Shown here: positions 40,128 to 48,400 of the stretch, in pieces
Layout: each line of letters opens with the position of its first letter
Position numbering within the stretch: the first letter of the stretch is position 1
Notes under the pieces: model-generated
Told to the model about the DNA's origin: nothing
The model's database searches: none
The model's input: only the letters and a program-made list of their open reading frames with translations
Translations under genes and position numbers: made by a program
Assembly (NCBI RefSeq): GCF_900112375.1
Contig: NZ_FOLS01000012.1
Location: 1 to 64,000 of the forward strand
DNA: 64,000 nucleotides
Reading direction: 5' to 3'
Source: Pseudomonas citronellolis
GTDB lineage: Bacteria; Pseudomonadota; Gammaproteobacteria; Pseudomonadales; Pseudomonadaceae

Positions 40128-40859
40128 TTAGCGCTGGCCGCTGAGAATCTGCTGGATCAGGCCGCTGGCCAGTTCGATCAGCAGGTAGTCGCCGTCCACT
40201 TCCTGCCATTGGTAGCCGTAGGCCGGCGGCGGTAGCTGGCGGCTGCGCCAGTCCTCCACGTAGTAGCGCCGCGCGCGGTATTCCGGCGGCAGGTACTGGC
40301 CGGTCTGCCAGTGCCGGCGCTCGGCCTCCTGGCGGCGCATGGCGTCTTCCCATTCGCGTTGCCGCTGCTCCTGCTGGCGGCGTTGCGCCTCTTCCCACTG
40401 ACGCTGGCGCTCATCGGCCTGGCGGCGCTGCTCGTCCTGCCACTGGCGGTCGCGCTCGGCCTGCTGGCGCTGTTCTTCCTGCCAGCGCCGCTGCTGTTCC
40501 TGCTGGCGGCGCTGGGCTTCCTGGCGCTGCTGTTGCTCGGCCTGGCGGCGCTGTTCATCGCGCTGGCGCTGGAACTCCTGTTGCTGGCGCTGCCGGTCCT
40601 CCATCTGCCGACGTTGCTGCTCGGCCATCTGCCGCTGCTGTTCCTGCTGCTGGCGTTGCTGCTCCTGCTGGCGGCGCTGCTGTTCCTCGTTCTGCCGGCG
40701 CTGCTGCTCGGCCATCTGGCGTTGCTGTTCCTGTTGCTGGCGCTGTTGCTCCTGCCATTGCTGCTGTTGCTGGGCGTCGTTGGCGTTCCAGGCGAGGGCC
40801 GCGCCGGCGGGCAGCAGCAGGCCCAGGCAAAGGGCGCGGAAGGAGGGGGTCTTGGGCAT
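40128..40859 (-). CDS. Gln/Arg-rich exported protein with C-terminal RcnB-like domain
   Basis: 243 residues: signal peptide about 1-23 (ending ALA), then about 160 residues (29-190) made almost only of Q, R, E and A in QQRRQ/EQQRQ repeats, a continuous highly charged helix or coiled coil. The C-terminal 55 residues (LPPEYRARRYYVEDWRSRQL, then PAYGYQWQEVDGDYLLIELA) match the RcnB-type periplasmic domain, a family that includes a Ni/Co homeostasis protein. Predicted periplasmic. Repeats in the DNA could make the length variable between strains. Confidence 0.8.
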   Translation of the reverse strand: MPKTPSFRALCLGLLLPAGAALAWNANDAQQQQQWQEQQRQQQEQQRQMAEQQRRQNEEQQRRQQEQQRQQQEQQRQMAEQQRRQMEDRQRQQQEFQRQRDEQRRQAEQQQRQEAQRRQQEQQRRWQEEQRQQAERDRQWQDEQRRQADERQRQWEEAQRRQQEQRQREWEDAMRRQEAERRHWQTGQYLPPEYRARRYYVEDWRSRQLPPPAYGYQWQEVDGDYLLIELASGLIQQILSGQR

Positions 40860-40939
40860 GGTCGGGTCGTCGGGCAGGGCGGCGAAATGGCCGGGAAAGT
40901 CAGGAAAGTGGACAGGGAAATGCCGGGAAAAGTTCCGAT

Positions 40940-41118
40940 CTCGGAAAAACGCGTCGCTACATGAAAAGACGATTTGTCATTATTCGGTCGTAACTAGATC
41001 GATATTGCACTTTATGGTCGCAAATAGACCAAATTACTTTGAATTATGCATTTGATCTATTTTTGTGCAAAATCAATAAGTCAATACTTTGAAATATTTT
41101 GTAACCGTGTGGCCACTT
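40940..41118. other. AT-rich intergenic region with three related 15-base motifs
   Basis: About 180 bases of strikingly AT-rich DNA in a GC-rich neighbourhood. Two direct copies of a half-palindromic motif, GGTCGTAACTAGATC (40986-41000) and GGTCGCAAATAGACC (41016-41030), are 30 bases apart. A weaker inverted copy GATCTATTTTTGTGC lies at 41054-41068. No ORF is supported. It separates the RcnB-like gene from the toxin-antitoxin pair and could be an operator array or the remnant of an acquired segment. Confidence 0.5.
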
Positions 41119-41400
41119 TTACCCCGGGTTATCCACAGAATCGATGCGCAAAATTTGTACATCGCGGCCTTTCACCCGGTAGGCGGCCTGGTAAGGCCAG
41201 CGTTCCAGCGGCAATTCGCGCACGCCGGGCACCTCGCTGGGCCGGCCGACGCTGCTCAGGCTGAGGTCGGCCAGCGCCTTCACCTGGCCGACCACGTCCT
41301 GGATGGCCTTCAGCGCCTTCTCCGGGCCGATCAGCACCACGTAGTGGTCGTACAGGCCGTCCAGGTCGGCCGCCGCCTTGTGCGTCCACTGCAGGCTCAT
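41119..41400 (-). CDS. RelE/ParE-family toxin
   Basis: 93 residues with the ParE/RelE fold signature: MSLQWTHKAAADLDGLYDHY, GRPSEVPGVRELPLERWPYQ and AYRVKGRDVQILRI. Toxins of this family poison gyrase (ParE) or cut mRNA at the ribosome (RelE); the sequence favours ParE-like. ATG 41400 overlaps the antitoxin stop by four bases (ATGA), the usual antitoxin-first order. Edge of an AT-rich stretch, consistent with acquired DNA. Confidence 0.87.
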   Translation of the reverse strand: MSLQWTHKAAADLDGLYDHYVVLIGPEKALKAIQDVVGQVKALADLSLSSVGRPSEVPGVRELPLERWPYQAAYRVKGRDVQILRIDSVDNPG

Positions 41401-41624
41401 GCCAGCCCCCACTTGGCTTCTATCTCCGCGTGCGGCAGCAGGTGCCCGGCGTTGGCGTCGGCCAGGCCTTCGTCGATGGCCGCCACGTGCCAGCTCTGGC
41501 GCTCCAGGTACTGCGCCAGGGCCTGGCGCAGGTGGTAGGGGCGGTCCCGGTGGGTGGCCCGGGCCAGTTGGTCCAGGGCCTTGGCCAGGGCGTCATCGGC
41601 GCGGAAGGAGATTACGGTGGTCAA
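41397..41624 (-). CDS. Ribbon-helix-helix antitoxin (ParD/CopG-like)
   Basis: 75 residues: an N-terminal RHH DNA-binding unit (TTVISFRADDALAKALDQLA, then RPYHLRQALAQYL) and a C-terminal toxin-binding tail ending EIEAKWGLA. Starts with TTG at 41624, with only a weak ribosome-binding site, since no ATG/GTG fits the strand order. Represses its own promoter, presumably at the nearby dyads. Confidence 0.85.
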   Translation of the reverse strand: MTTVISFRADDALAKALDQLARATHRDRPYHLRQALAQYLERQSWHVAAIDEGLADANAGHLLPHAEIEAKWGLA

Positions 41625-41645
41625 TTTCTGAGCAGTCCGTTTACG

Positions 41646-41682
41646 CTGTATACAGAGTTTACAACGATAACATAAGTATACG
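41646..41682 (-). promoter_or_regulatory. Operator region of the toxin-antitoxin operon
   Basis: A perfect 10-base palindrome CTGTATACAG at 41646-41655 and a second GTATAC at 41677-41682 lie 22-58 bases upstream of the antitoxin start, in locally AT-rich DNA. Paired palindromes fit autorepression by an RHH antitoxin. Confidence 0.6.
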
Positions 41683-41904
41683 AATCAGGCACTTGGCGTT
41701 GGTGAGAAGGGCAATGGGAAGGAGAGGGCGCGAGTGCGGCCGGGCGCTGGCGCGGAGCTGGCTGGGTGGGTGGAAAGGCCCGGCTGGCGCGGCTTGCAGG
41801 GCACTTTCGCGGCGGCGCAAGTTGGCTTGCCGCTTTCGGGATTTGCCGCCGCCGCGGGGCGGTCCAGGCTGGTGGGGCAGCCCCTTTCCCGCCAGGAGAC
41901 GCCC

Positions 41905-42861
41905 ATGCCCCATGACTTCCCGCAACCGGTGGACGCCGCCGAGGTCCCGCGCTTCGCCGGCATCCCCAGCTTCATGCGCCTGCCGATCTTCGAGGACCCG
42001 GCCCAGGTGGACATCGCCCTGGTCGGCGTGCCCTGGGACGGCGGCACCACCAACCGCGCCGGCGCCCGCCACGGCCCGCGCGAGGTGCGCAACCAGTCCA
42101 GCCTGATGCGCAAGGTGCACCACGTCAGCCGCATCGCGCCCTACGACCTGGCGCGCGTCGGCGACGTGGGCGACGCCCCGGTGAACCCCATCGACCTGCT
42201 CGATTCGCTCAAGCGCATCGAGGGCTTCTACCGGCGCATCCACGCTGCCGGCGCGGTGCCGCTGTCGGTGGGCGGCGACCACCTGGTGACGCTGCCGATC
42301 TTCCGCGCCCTGGCCGCCGAGCGGCCCATCGGCATGGTCCACTTCGACGCCCATTCGGACACCAACGACCGTTACTTCGGCGACAACCCCTACACCCACG
42401 GCACGCCGTTCCGCCGCGCCATCGAGGAGGGCCTGCTGGACCCGCGGCGCACCGTGCAGATCGGCATCCGCGGCTCGGTGTATTCAGCGGACGACGAGGC
42501 CTTCGCCAAGGAGTGCGGCATCCGCGTCATCCACATGGAGGAGTTCGCCGCGCTGGGCGTCGAGGCGACACTCGCCGAGGCGCGGCGGGTGGTGGGCGAG
42601 GGGCCGACCTACGTCAGCTTCGACGTCGACGTGCTCGACCCGGCCTTCGCCCCCGGCACCGGCACCCCGGAGATCGGCGGCATGACCACGCTGCAGGCGC
42701 AGCACCTGGTCCGTGGCCTGCAGGGCCTGGACCTGATAGGCGCGGACGTGGTGGAGGTGTCGCCGCCGTTCGATCTGGGCGGCGCCACGGCGCTGGTCGG
42801 CGCGACCATGATGTTCGAGCTGCTGTGCATCCTCGCCGACGCCCGGGCCCGGCGCCGCTGA
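41905..42861 (+). CDS. gpuA: Ureohydrolase, 3-guanidinopropionase-like
   Basis: Mn-dependent ureohydrolase of 318 residues that would split a guanidino compound into urea and an amine. Metal-binding motifs are GGDHL, FDAHSDTN, SFDVDVLDP and the C-terminal EVSPPFD. The sequence strongly resembles P. aeruginosa GpuA (3-guanidinopropionate to beta-alanine plus urea) by memory, in particular GGTTNRAGARHGPREVRNQS; agmatinase or guanidinobutyrase activity cannot be excluded. ATG 41905 after AGGAG. The frame stays open upstream to 41734 but that part is not conserved. No transporter is adjacent, unlike classical gpuPAR. Confidence 0.85.
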   Translation: MPHDFPQPVDAAEVPRFAGIPSFMRLPIFEDPAQVDIALVGVPWDGGTTNRAGARHGPREVRNQSSLMRKVHHVSRIAPYDLARVGDVGDAPVNPIDLLDSLKRIEGFYRRIHAAGAVPLSVGGDHLVTLPIFRALAAERPIGMVHFDAHSDTNDRYFGDNPYTHGTPFRRAIEEGLLDPRRTVQIGIRGSVYSADDEAFAKECGIRVIHMEEFAALGVEATLAEARRVVGEGPTYVSFDVDVLDPAFAPGTGTPEIGGMTTLQAQHLVRGLQGLDLIGADVVEVSPPFDLGGATALVGATMMFELLCILADARARRR

Positions 42862-42935
42862 CCGCTGCGGGGGTTCACGGGGCGGCGCCCGCGGGGCTAT
42901 AACGAAGGCCTGCCCCCGCCGCCGCGAGAACCCCC

Positions 42936-43862
42936 ATGCTGGGCAACCTTTCCGACATCGACCTGCGCCTGCTGCGCACCTTCTGCGCCATAGTCGAGGC
43001 CGGCGGCTTCACCGCCGCCCAGGTGCGTCTGAACACCAGCCTGTCGCGCCTGAGCGTGCTGGTGCGCGACCTCGAACTGCGCCTGGGCTACTCGCTGTGC
43101 CGGCGCGGCAGCAGCGGCTTCCAGCTCACCGAGGAAGGCCAGCAGCTGTACGACGCGGCCCAGGGCCTGTTCGTCGACATCGAACGCTTCCGCGAGCAGG
43201 TCACCGGCCTGGGCGGACGCGACCGCGAAACCCTGCACCTGGGCTGCGTCGACGGCGTGGTCGGGCAGCACTGCTGGGCGCTGCCGTTGGCCATCCGCCT
43301 GTTCCGCCAGGGCAACCCCGGCGTGCGCCTGAACCTGCACACCCAGCGCCCGGACGAATTGGAGAACGCCGTGCTGGAAGAGCGCCTGCAACTGGCCATC
43401 GGCGCCTTCCACCATCGCCTGTCCGGGCTGCGCTACCAGTTGCTCTTCAGCGAGGAACAGAACCTCTACTGCGCCCCCGGCCACCCGTTCTTCGCCCGCG
43501 CCGACGACGAGCCGGACCTGGAGGCGATCTGCGCCGCCGATTACGTCGGCCGCGGCTACATGGCCGAGAGCCGGCGCCCCCACGGCCTGGTGTTCAACCG
43601 CACGACCACCGCCTACAGCATGGAGGCCATCGCCAACCTGGTGTTCAGCGGCACCTTCATCGGCTACCTGCCGACGCCCTACGCCGCCGCCTGGGTCGCC
43701 GAGGGACGGCTGCGGGCGATCCGCCCCGCGCAGCTGGCCTACCACTCGGAATTCCACTGCGTGACGCGCCAGGGCGCCGAGCCGGGCGAAGCCCTGGGCG
43801 CCTTCCTCGGCGCGCTGGAACAGGCCCAGGCGCAACTGGGCCGGGGAGGGCTGGAGTCATGA
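42936..43862 (+). CDS. LysR-family regulator
   Basis: 308 residues with an N-terminal HTH (DLRLLRTFCAIVEAGGFTAA) and a LysR effector domain. Text such as LYCAPGHPFFARADDE and VFNRTTTAYSMEAIANLVFS places it near LysR proteins that control amine or purine-related catabolism, but the ligand is unknown. It follows gpuA on the same strand (74 bases), and its stop overlaps the dioxygenase start by four bases. The stop-start overlap suggests that the regulator and the oxygenase are made as one unit. Confidence 0.88.
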   Translation: MLGNLSDIDLRLLRTFCAIVEAGGFTAAQVRLNTSLSRLSVLVRDLELRLGYSLCRRGSSGFQLTEEGQQLYDAAQGLFVDIERFREQVTGLGGRDRETLHLGCVDGVVGQHCWALPLAIRLFRQGNPGVRLNLHTQRPDELENAVLEERLQLAIGAFHHRLSGLRYQLLFSEEQNLYCAPGHPFFARADDEPDLEAICAADYVGRGYMAESRRPHGLVFNRTTTAYSMEAIANLVFSGTFIGYLPTPYAAAWVAEGRLRAIRPAQLAYHSEFHCVTRQGAEPGEALGAFLGALEQAQAQLGRGGLES

Positions 43863-44590
43863 ACGCACTGCACGCATTGCACGAGGATGGCTTCGTACTG
43901 CTGCCCGGCCTGCTGGATGCTGCGCAGGTCGCGGAAGTGCGCGGGCTGATCGACGCCCTGCGGCCGATCCACTGGGACTACGAGGGCCTGGTGGACCACT
44001 ACAAGTGCGTGTTCAACCGCTCGCCGCGCTGGCTGCCGTACCTCGACCCGCCGGGGCTGATCGAGGTGGCCGAGGCGGCGCTGGGCGAGGACTGCCACGT
44101 CATCGGCCAGACCGCCTGGCGCTGCCACCCCGGCTTCATCGGCAGCGACATGCACCAGGACTACCTGCCGCTGCGCCTGCCGGAAGCGCTGCTGCTGGGC
44201 GGCTTCGAGCTGCCGATGTTCATCTGCACGGCGCAGGTCTACCTCGACGATATCGACCACGCACTCTGCCCGACCTGGGTGATTCCCGGCAGCCACCGCG
44301 CCGGCCGCGTACCACACCCGGACGAGCGCAGCTGGCGGGGCAGGGCGGCCGAGCCGGTGCTGTGCCGCGCCGGCGACTGCCTGGTGTTCCGCAGTGACCT
44401 GTGGCATTCCGGCAGCCGCAACCTGAGCCAGCGCACGCGCTACCTGTTGCAGGTGCACTACGGCCGGCGCATGGTGGCGCAGAAGTTCTCGCCCTATCTC
44501 GACTGGCGCTTCGACCCCGAAGTGCTGGCCGCCTGCACGCCCCGCCAGCGCCGCCTGCTGGGCGACCACGAGGCGGCGGAATACGACTGA
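43859..44590 (+). CDS. Phytanoyl-CoA dioxygenase (PhyH) family protein
   Basis: 243-residue Fe(II)/2-oxoglutarate-dependent dioxygenase. Iron ligands are seen in GSDMHQDYLPL (His-x-Asp) and the distal His in DLWHSGSRNLSQRTRY, where the Arg binds 2-oxoglutarate. ATG 43859 overlaps the LysR stop (ATGA). The substrate is unknown; position next to gpuA and a LysR gene suggests a small nitrogen-containing or carboxylic metabolite. Cytosolic. Confidence 0.87.
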   Translation: MNALHALHEDGFVLLPGLLDAAQVAEVRGLIDALRPIHWDYEGLVDHYKCVFNRSPRWLPYLDPPGLIEVAEAALGEDCHVIGQTAWRCHPGFIGSDMHQDYLPLRLPEALLLGGFELPMFICTAQVYLDDIDHALCPTWVIPGSHRAGRVPHPDERSWRGRAAEPVLCRAGDCLVFRSDLWHSGSRNLSQRTRYLLQVHYGRRMVAQKFSPYLDWRFDPEVLAACTPRQRRLLGDHEAAEYD

Positions 44591-44601
44591 GGAGCCCGGC
44601 C

Positions 44602-45003
44602 ATGAGCCAGACCCACCAAGGGGGCTGCCATTGTGGTGCCCTGCGTTATGAGTTCACTGCGGAGTTGGATGATGTCGGCCACTGCCATTGTTCGATCTGC
44701 CGGCGGAGTAGTGGGGGCATGGTGGTCACCTGGGCGACGGTGCCGCGCAGTAGTTTCCGTTGGTTGAAGGGGGAGCCGGCCTGCTATGTGTCGAGTCCGG
44801 GTAATCGGCGGTTGTTCTGTGGGAACTGTGGGGCCCAGGTGGTGTTCGAGACGGAGCGGACGCCGGAGACGTTGGATGTGACTGTTGCGACCTTCGATCA
44901 CCCGGAGGTGGCGCCGCCGCAAAGGCATGTGTGGGTGAAGAGCCGGGTTGCTTGGCTGCATCTGGATGAGCAGTTGCCGGGGGAGGATGAGGAGGTTTTG
45001 TAG
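44602..45003 (+). CDS. GFA-family (CENP-V/glutathione-dependent formaldehyde-activating) protein
   Basis: 133 residues with the GFA zinc-binding cysteine pattern: GGCHCGALRYEF, VGHCHCSICRRSSG and LFCGNCGAQVVFE. The biological substrate of most GFA proteins is unknown. It lies 11 bases after the dioxygenase gene. Its codon use differs clearly from the neighbours (frequent TTG, TGT, CGG, AGT, GGG). The stop TAG at 45001-45003 is part of a GTAGGAGCGAG repeat unit that begins at 45000, so the C-terminus may be altered by repeat insertion. Confidence 0.88.
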   Translation: MSQTHQGGCHCGALRYEFTAELDDVGHCHCSICRRSSGGMVVTWATVPRSSFRWLKGEPACYVSSPGNRRLFCGNCGAQVVFETERTPETLDVTVATFDHPEVAPPQRHVWVKSRVAWLHLDEQLPGEDEEVL

Positions 45004-45305
45004 GAGCGAGGGGGGCGCCTAGCTCTTGCTCGCGAACCAGGTCTCCTGGTGATACCAGCGCGCTGGGTTGGCTCCGCTCCCTCTCCCCAGCCCTCTCCCT
45101 GAAGGGAGAGGGGGCTTGTCCATGCCGAGAGGAGGCCTGTAGTCAGCCGGTAGTCACGGTGCTAGCCGGCTGACTCCAGAACATCAGTGCCTGCCCAACG
45201 GTCCCCTCTCCCTTCAGGGAGAGGGTTAGGGAGAGGGCGCTCTTCAGGCCACACACCGAACCTCGCCGGCTGACTGCTGTTCGCGAGCAAGCTCGCTCCT
45301 ACGAA
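45000..45305. repeat. Composite ~300 bp repeat, copy 2
   Basis: Opens with GTAGGAGCGAG at the GFA stop codon, has TTGCTCGCGAACC, two CCCTCTCC/GGGAGAGG palindromes (45078-45113 and 45203-45239) and closes with TTCGCGAGCAAGCTCGCTCC (45280-45305). Shares long spacer words with the copy at 23129-23418 (for example AACGGTCCCCTCTCCCTTCA and GGCGCTCTTCAGGCC). No gene between 45004 and 45321. Confidence 0.75.
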
Positions 45306-45321
45306 AAGCCCCTGGCATGCT

Positions 45322-48285
45322 TTAGAACGCCATCTGCCACTGCGCGATCAGCGCATGGTTCTGCGCCTGGCTGCCTTTCTCGCCGCTGTAGGCCAGGCCG
45401 ATGCTGTGGCGGGCCGACAGGCCCAGGTCCAGGCCCAGGTCCAGCAGCAGGCTGTTGCGGTCCAGCGCCGTGCCCTGGACGCTGAAGGCGCCGCCGCCGG
45501 CGAGGAAGGCCTGGCGGGTGCTGCTGTCCAGGTCGCCGTAGGTGTGGCGCCAGCCCAGGCCCAGGCGCGGGGTCAGGCTCATGCCGTTGTCCAGGCTGGT
45601 GAGCCAGGCCGTGCGCACGCCCAGGGTACTGCTGAGGTTGTGCTGGCTTTGCTCGTCCACGTGCAGGGCCGCGGCGCCGCCTTTTTCGTCGTAGGCGTCG
45701 CGCTTGTAGTACTGGTAGCCGAGGTTGGCGTAGGGCTCGGCGCTCAGGCGGCCGTCGCCGAGCTGGTAGCCGGCCTCGGCGAAGGCCTGCCAGCTGTGGG
45801 CGTCGTAGTCGCCCTTGGGGCGGTCGCTGAAGCCGTCGAACTCGACGCGGCGTTTGCTTTCGCCGTCGTGGCTGCTGTAGGCCGCGCCCAGGCGCAGGGC
45901 CAGCGGGCCGGCCTGGCGCAGGGCGTAGGTGCCCAGGTGCCAGCTGTCGATGTCGCCGGAGGTGCCGCCCTGGCCGTCGAGGTCGGTGTGCGAGTAGCCG
46001 CCCAGCACGCCCAGGCGCCATTGGCCGTCCAGCGCCCAGTCGGCGCCCAGCAGGGTGCCGCCGGTGTTCTGGTCGAGGTCGCCGCTGCCGTGCTCGCCGT
46101 CCAGTTGGCCGTGGCTGCCGATGCCTTGCAGCCAGAGGCGGCCGGCGGCGTTCGGGTCGTTCAGGTTGCGTGCCTCGCTGGGTACGCCGAGGGCGGCCAG
46201 TTGCGGGGTGTCGCGGTCGTCGCTGGCCACCAGCAGGCCGCCGCCGAGCTGGCGCAGTGCGCCGAGCATGGCGCCGCCCACCGCCTGGCTGCCGGCCAGG
46301 GTGGCGGCGGCCAGGTTGGCGTTGCTGGCGCCGGCCAGTTGTTCCACGGCGCGGCCGGCGTTGCCGGCGTCGCTGGTGATCAGCGCGTTGTACAGCTGGC
46401 CCATGCCCTGGCCCTGCAGGGCGCTGGCGGCGTTGCGGCCGTTGCCGCTGCTGGCCAGGTCGGCGAACTGCACGTCGTTGCGCGTCAGTTGCAGGTCCAC
46501 GCTGTTGGCGCCGTAGCCGAGGCTCGGGGTGAGGAAGGCGAAGTTGCTGCTGACCTCGGCGAACCGGCCGCTGACGCCGCCGCTGGCGTTCAGCACCTGA
46601 TAGCTGCTCTGCCAGGGATAGTTGCCGGGCCCGGCTTGCAGGGCCAGGCGCGCGCCGTCCAGGGTCGCGCTGCCATCCACCTGCAGGGTGGCGTGGCTGC
46701 CGTCGGCCTCCACGCCATAGGCCAGGGTCGATCCGCTGCGCAGGGCCAGGTCGCCGGTTACGTGGGTGGCGCCCTGCTGCGGGTTGGCCAGCAAGGTGCC
46801 GCTGACGTCCAGGCCGCCGACGCTGCCGCTGCCGGCGTAGCTGGCGCCGCTGTCCACCAGCAGGCTGCCGGCGATGCCGCCCTGGTTGATCAGCTGGGCG
46901 CCGGCGAAGACTTCGCCGCCTTCGCTGAAGTCGCCGCTGCCAGTGAGGATCCAGGCGCCCTGGCGCACCTCCAGGCGCTCGAAGTTGCGGCTCTGGCCGA
47001 AGCTGCCGCCGCGGGCGTCGTCGAAGCTCACCCGGTCATGGCCGTCGCCGCCGTCCACCAGGCCTTCGAAGCGGCTGCCGGCGAGCAGTGTCAGGCTGTC
47101 GTCGCCGCCGCCCAGTTCCAGGGCGATGCCGTTGCCGCCGTGAATCAGGCCGTCGTTGATCACAACGTCGGCGAAGTCGCCGACCAGAGTCACGCCGCTG
47201 GAGGCCAGGCCTTCGATGGTGCCGTGGTTCTCCAGGGTGGTGGCGCCGTAGCCGCTGCCGGCGGAGCCGTCGTCCACCAGGATGCCGCGGCTGGCGCCGC
47301 TGATCAGCGCGCCGGCGGCGTTGTAGACGCTGCCGCCGCCCATGGCGATGCCCTCGCTGCCGTTGGGCTGGCCGCCCTTGTCGACGCCGGCCGCGCCTAT
47401 GCCTTCGATGATCCCGTGGTTCTCGATGTGGCCGATCAGGTCGATGTCCACGCCATCGCCGTCGCCATCGGGCACCAGGCCGTTGTAGGCGCCGGTGATG
47501 CGCCCGTAGTTGGTGACCGTGCCGTTGCCGTCGGAGCCGTAGCCCGAGCCGTTGCGGCCGATGATCACGCCGTCGGCGTAGTTGACCAGGGTGGCGCCGA
47601 CGTCGGTGGTGATGCCGTGGCGGCCGCCGGAGATCAGCCCGTGGTTGTAGACGCTGCCGCCCTCGGCGTTCTGGAAGTCGATGCCGTCGTTCTTGGCGTC
47701 GGCGTCGATCATGTCGCCGCTGCTGATCTCGCCGTAGTTGGTGATGCTGGCGTTGGCGCCGGGGCGGATACCGTCGTTGCCGTCGCCGTGGATGACGCCG
47801 GTTTCGCGGTTGATGATGGTCACCGGCACGCCGCTGCGCAGGTCGTCGAAGTCCAGCGCCTGGCCGGTGGTCGAGCGGATGCTGCCGGCGTTGTCCAGCA
47901 GCAGGCTGCCGCTGTCGAAGCCGTCCTTCACGCGCACCGCGTCGTCGCTGGCGCTGATGCTGGCGCCGGCGCGGTTGTAGATCCGGTAGTTGCGGGTGGT
48001 CGCGGTGCTGCCCGAGCTTTCGATGGCGCGGCCGCTGGTGGCGGTGATCTGCCCGCTGTTGTCGACCACCACGCCGGCGCCGCTGGTGGCGTCCTTCAGG
48101 GCGACGGTCTTGTCGCTGGCGGTGATGCTGCCGCTTGCGGTGACCTGCAGGCTGGCCCCGCCGGAGAGCGTCTGCTTGCTGGTGCTGGGCGTGCTGATGA
48201 CGATGGGGCCGGCGGGCGCGGCGTGGGCGCCGGCGCTGAAGACGAGGGCGATGCTGAACGCCAGCGGAGAAGGCTTGAACGACAT
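45322..48285 (-). CDS. Type V autotransporter
   Basis: Self-exporting surface protein of 987 residues. Signal peptide about 1-22, a passenger (about 23-680) made of short parallel-beta-helix repeats of the form NxGxIxG (examples VDNSGQITATSGRAI, ITNYGEISSGDMIDA, VYNHGLISGGRHGI, LENHGTIEG), and a C-terminal autotransporter beta-barrel (about 700-987) ending QWQMAF with terminal Phe. No catalytic triad is recognisable, so adhesion or biofilm function is more likely than protease activity. Monocistronic. Confidence 0.93.
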   Translation of the reverse strand: MSFKPSPLAFSIALVFSAGAHAAPAGPIVISTPSTSKQTLSGGASLQVTASGSITASDKTVALKDATSGAGVVVDNSGQITATSGRAIESSGSTATTRNYRIYNRAGASISASDDAVRVKDGFDSGSLLLDNAGSIRSTTGQALDFDDLRSGVPVTIINRETGVIHGDGNDGIRPGANASITNYGEISSGDMIDADAKNDGIDFQNAEGGSVYNHGLISGGRHGITTDVGATLVNYADGVIIGRNGSGYGSDGNGTVTNYGRITGAYNGLVPDGDGDGVDIDLIGHIENHGIIEGIGAAGVDKGGQPNGSEGIAMGGGSVYNAAGALISGASRGILVDDGSAGSGYGATTLENHGTIEGLASSGVTLVGDFADVVINDGLIHGGNGIALELGGGDDSLTLLAGSRFEGLVDGGDGHDRVSFDDARGGSFGQSRNFERLEVRQGAWILTGSGDFSEGGEVFAGAQLINQGGIAGSLLVDSGASYAGSGSVGGLDVSGTLLANPQQGATHVTGDLALRSGSTLAYGVEADGSHATLQVDGSATLDGARLALQAGPGNYPWQSSYQVLNASGGVSGRFAEVSSNFAFLTPSLGYGANSVDLQLTRNDVQFADLASSGNGRNAASALQGQGMGQLYNALITSDAGNAGRAVEQLAGASNANLAAATLAGSQAVGGAMLGALRQLGGGLLVASDDRDTPQLAALGVPSEARNLNDPNAAGRLWLQGIGSHGQLDGEHGSGDLDQNTGGTLLGADWALDGQWRLGVLGGYSHTDLDGQGGTSGDIDSWHLGTYALRQAGPLALRLGAAYSSHDGESKRRVEFDGFSDRPKGDYDAHSWQAFAEAGYQLGDGRLSAEPYANLGYQYYKRDAYDEKGGAAALHVDEQSQHNLSSTLGVRTAWLTSLDNGMSLTPRLGLGWRHTYGDLDSSTRQAFLAGGGAFSVQGTALDRNSLLLDLGLDLGLSARHSIGLAYSGEKGSQAQNHALIAQWQMAF

Positions 48286-48400
48286 GGCGACGACCTTTTT
48301 CTTCTGGAAGTGGCCGTCGTTTATAGCGATGCAATCTTACGTTTTTGTAACCATGCTGGCTTTTTGCCAAGGCCGGGCGCGGGGCGCCCGGCCCTTGCCG

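Noticed and set aside
40986-41068. CRISPR-like spacing of the 15-base motifs
   Set aside because: Only two direct copies, imperfect, with no unique spacers of equal size beyond one and no cas genes nearby.
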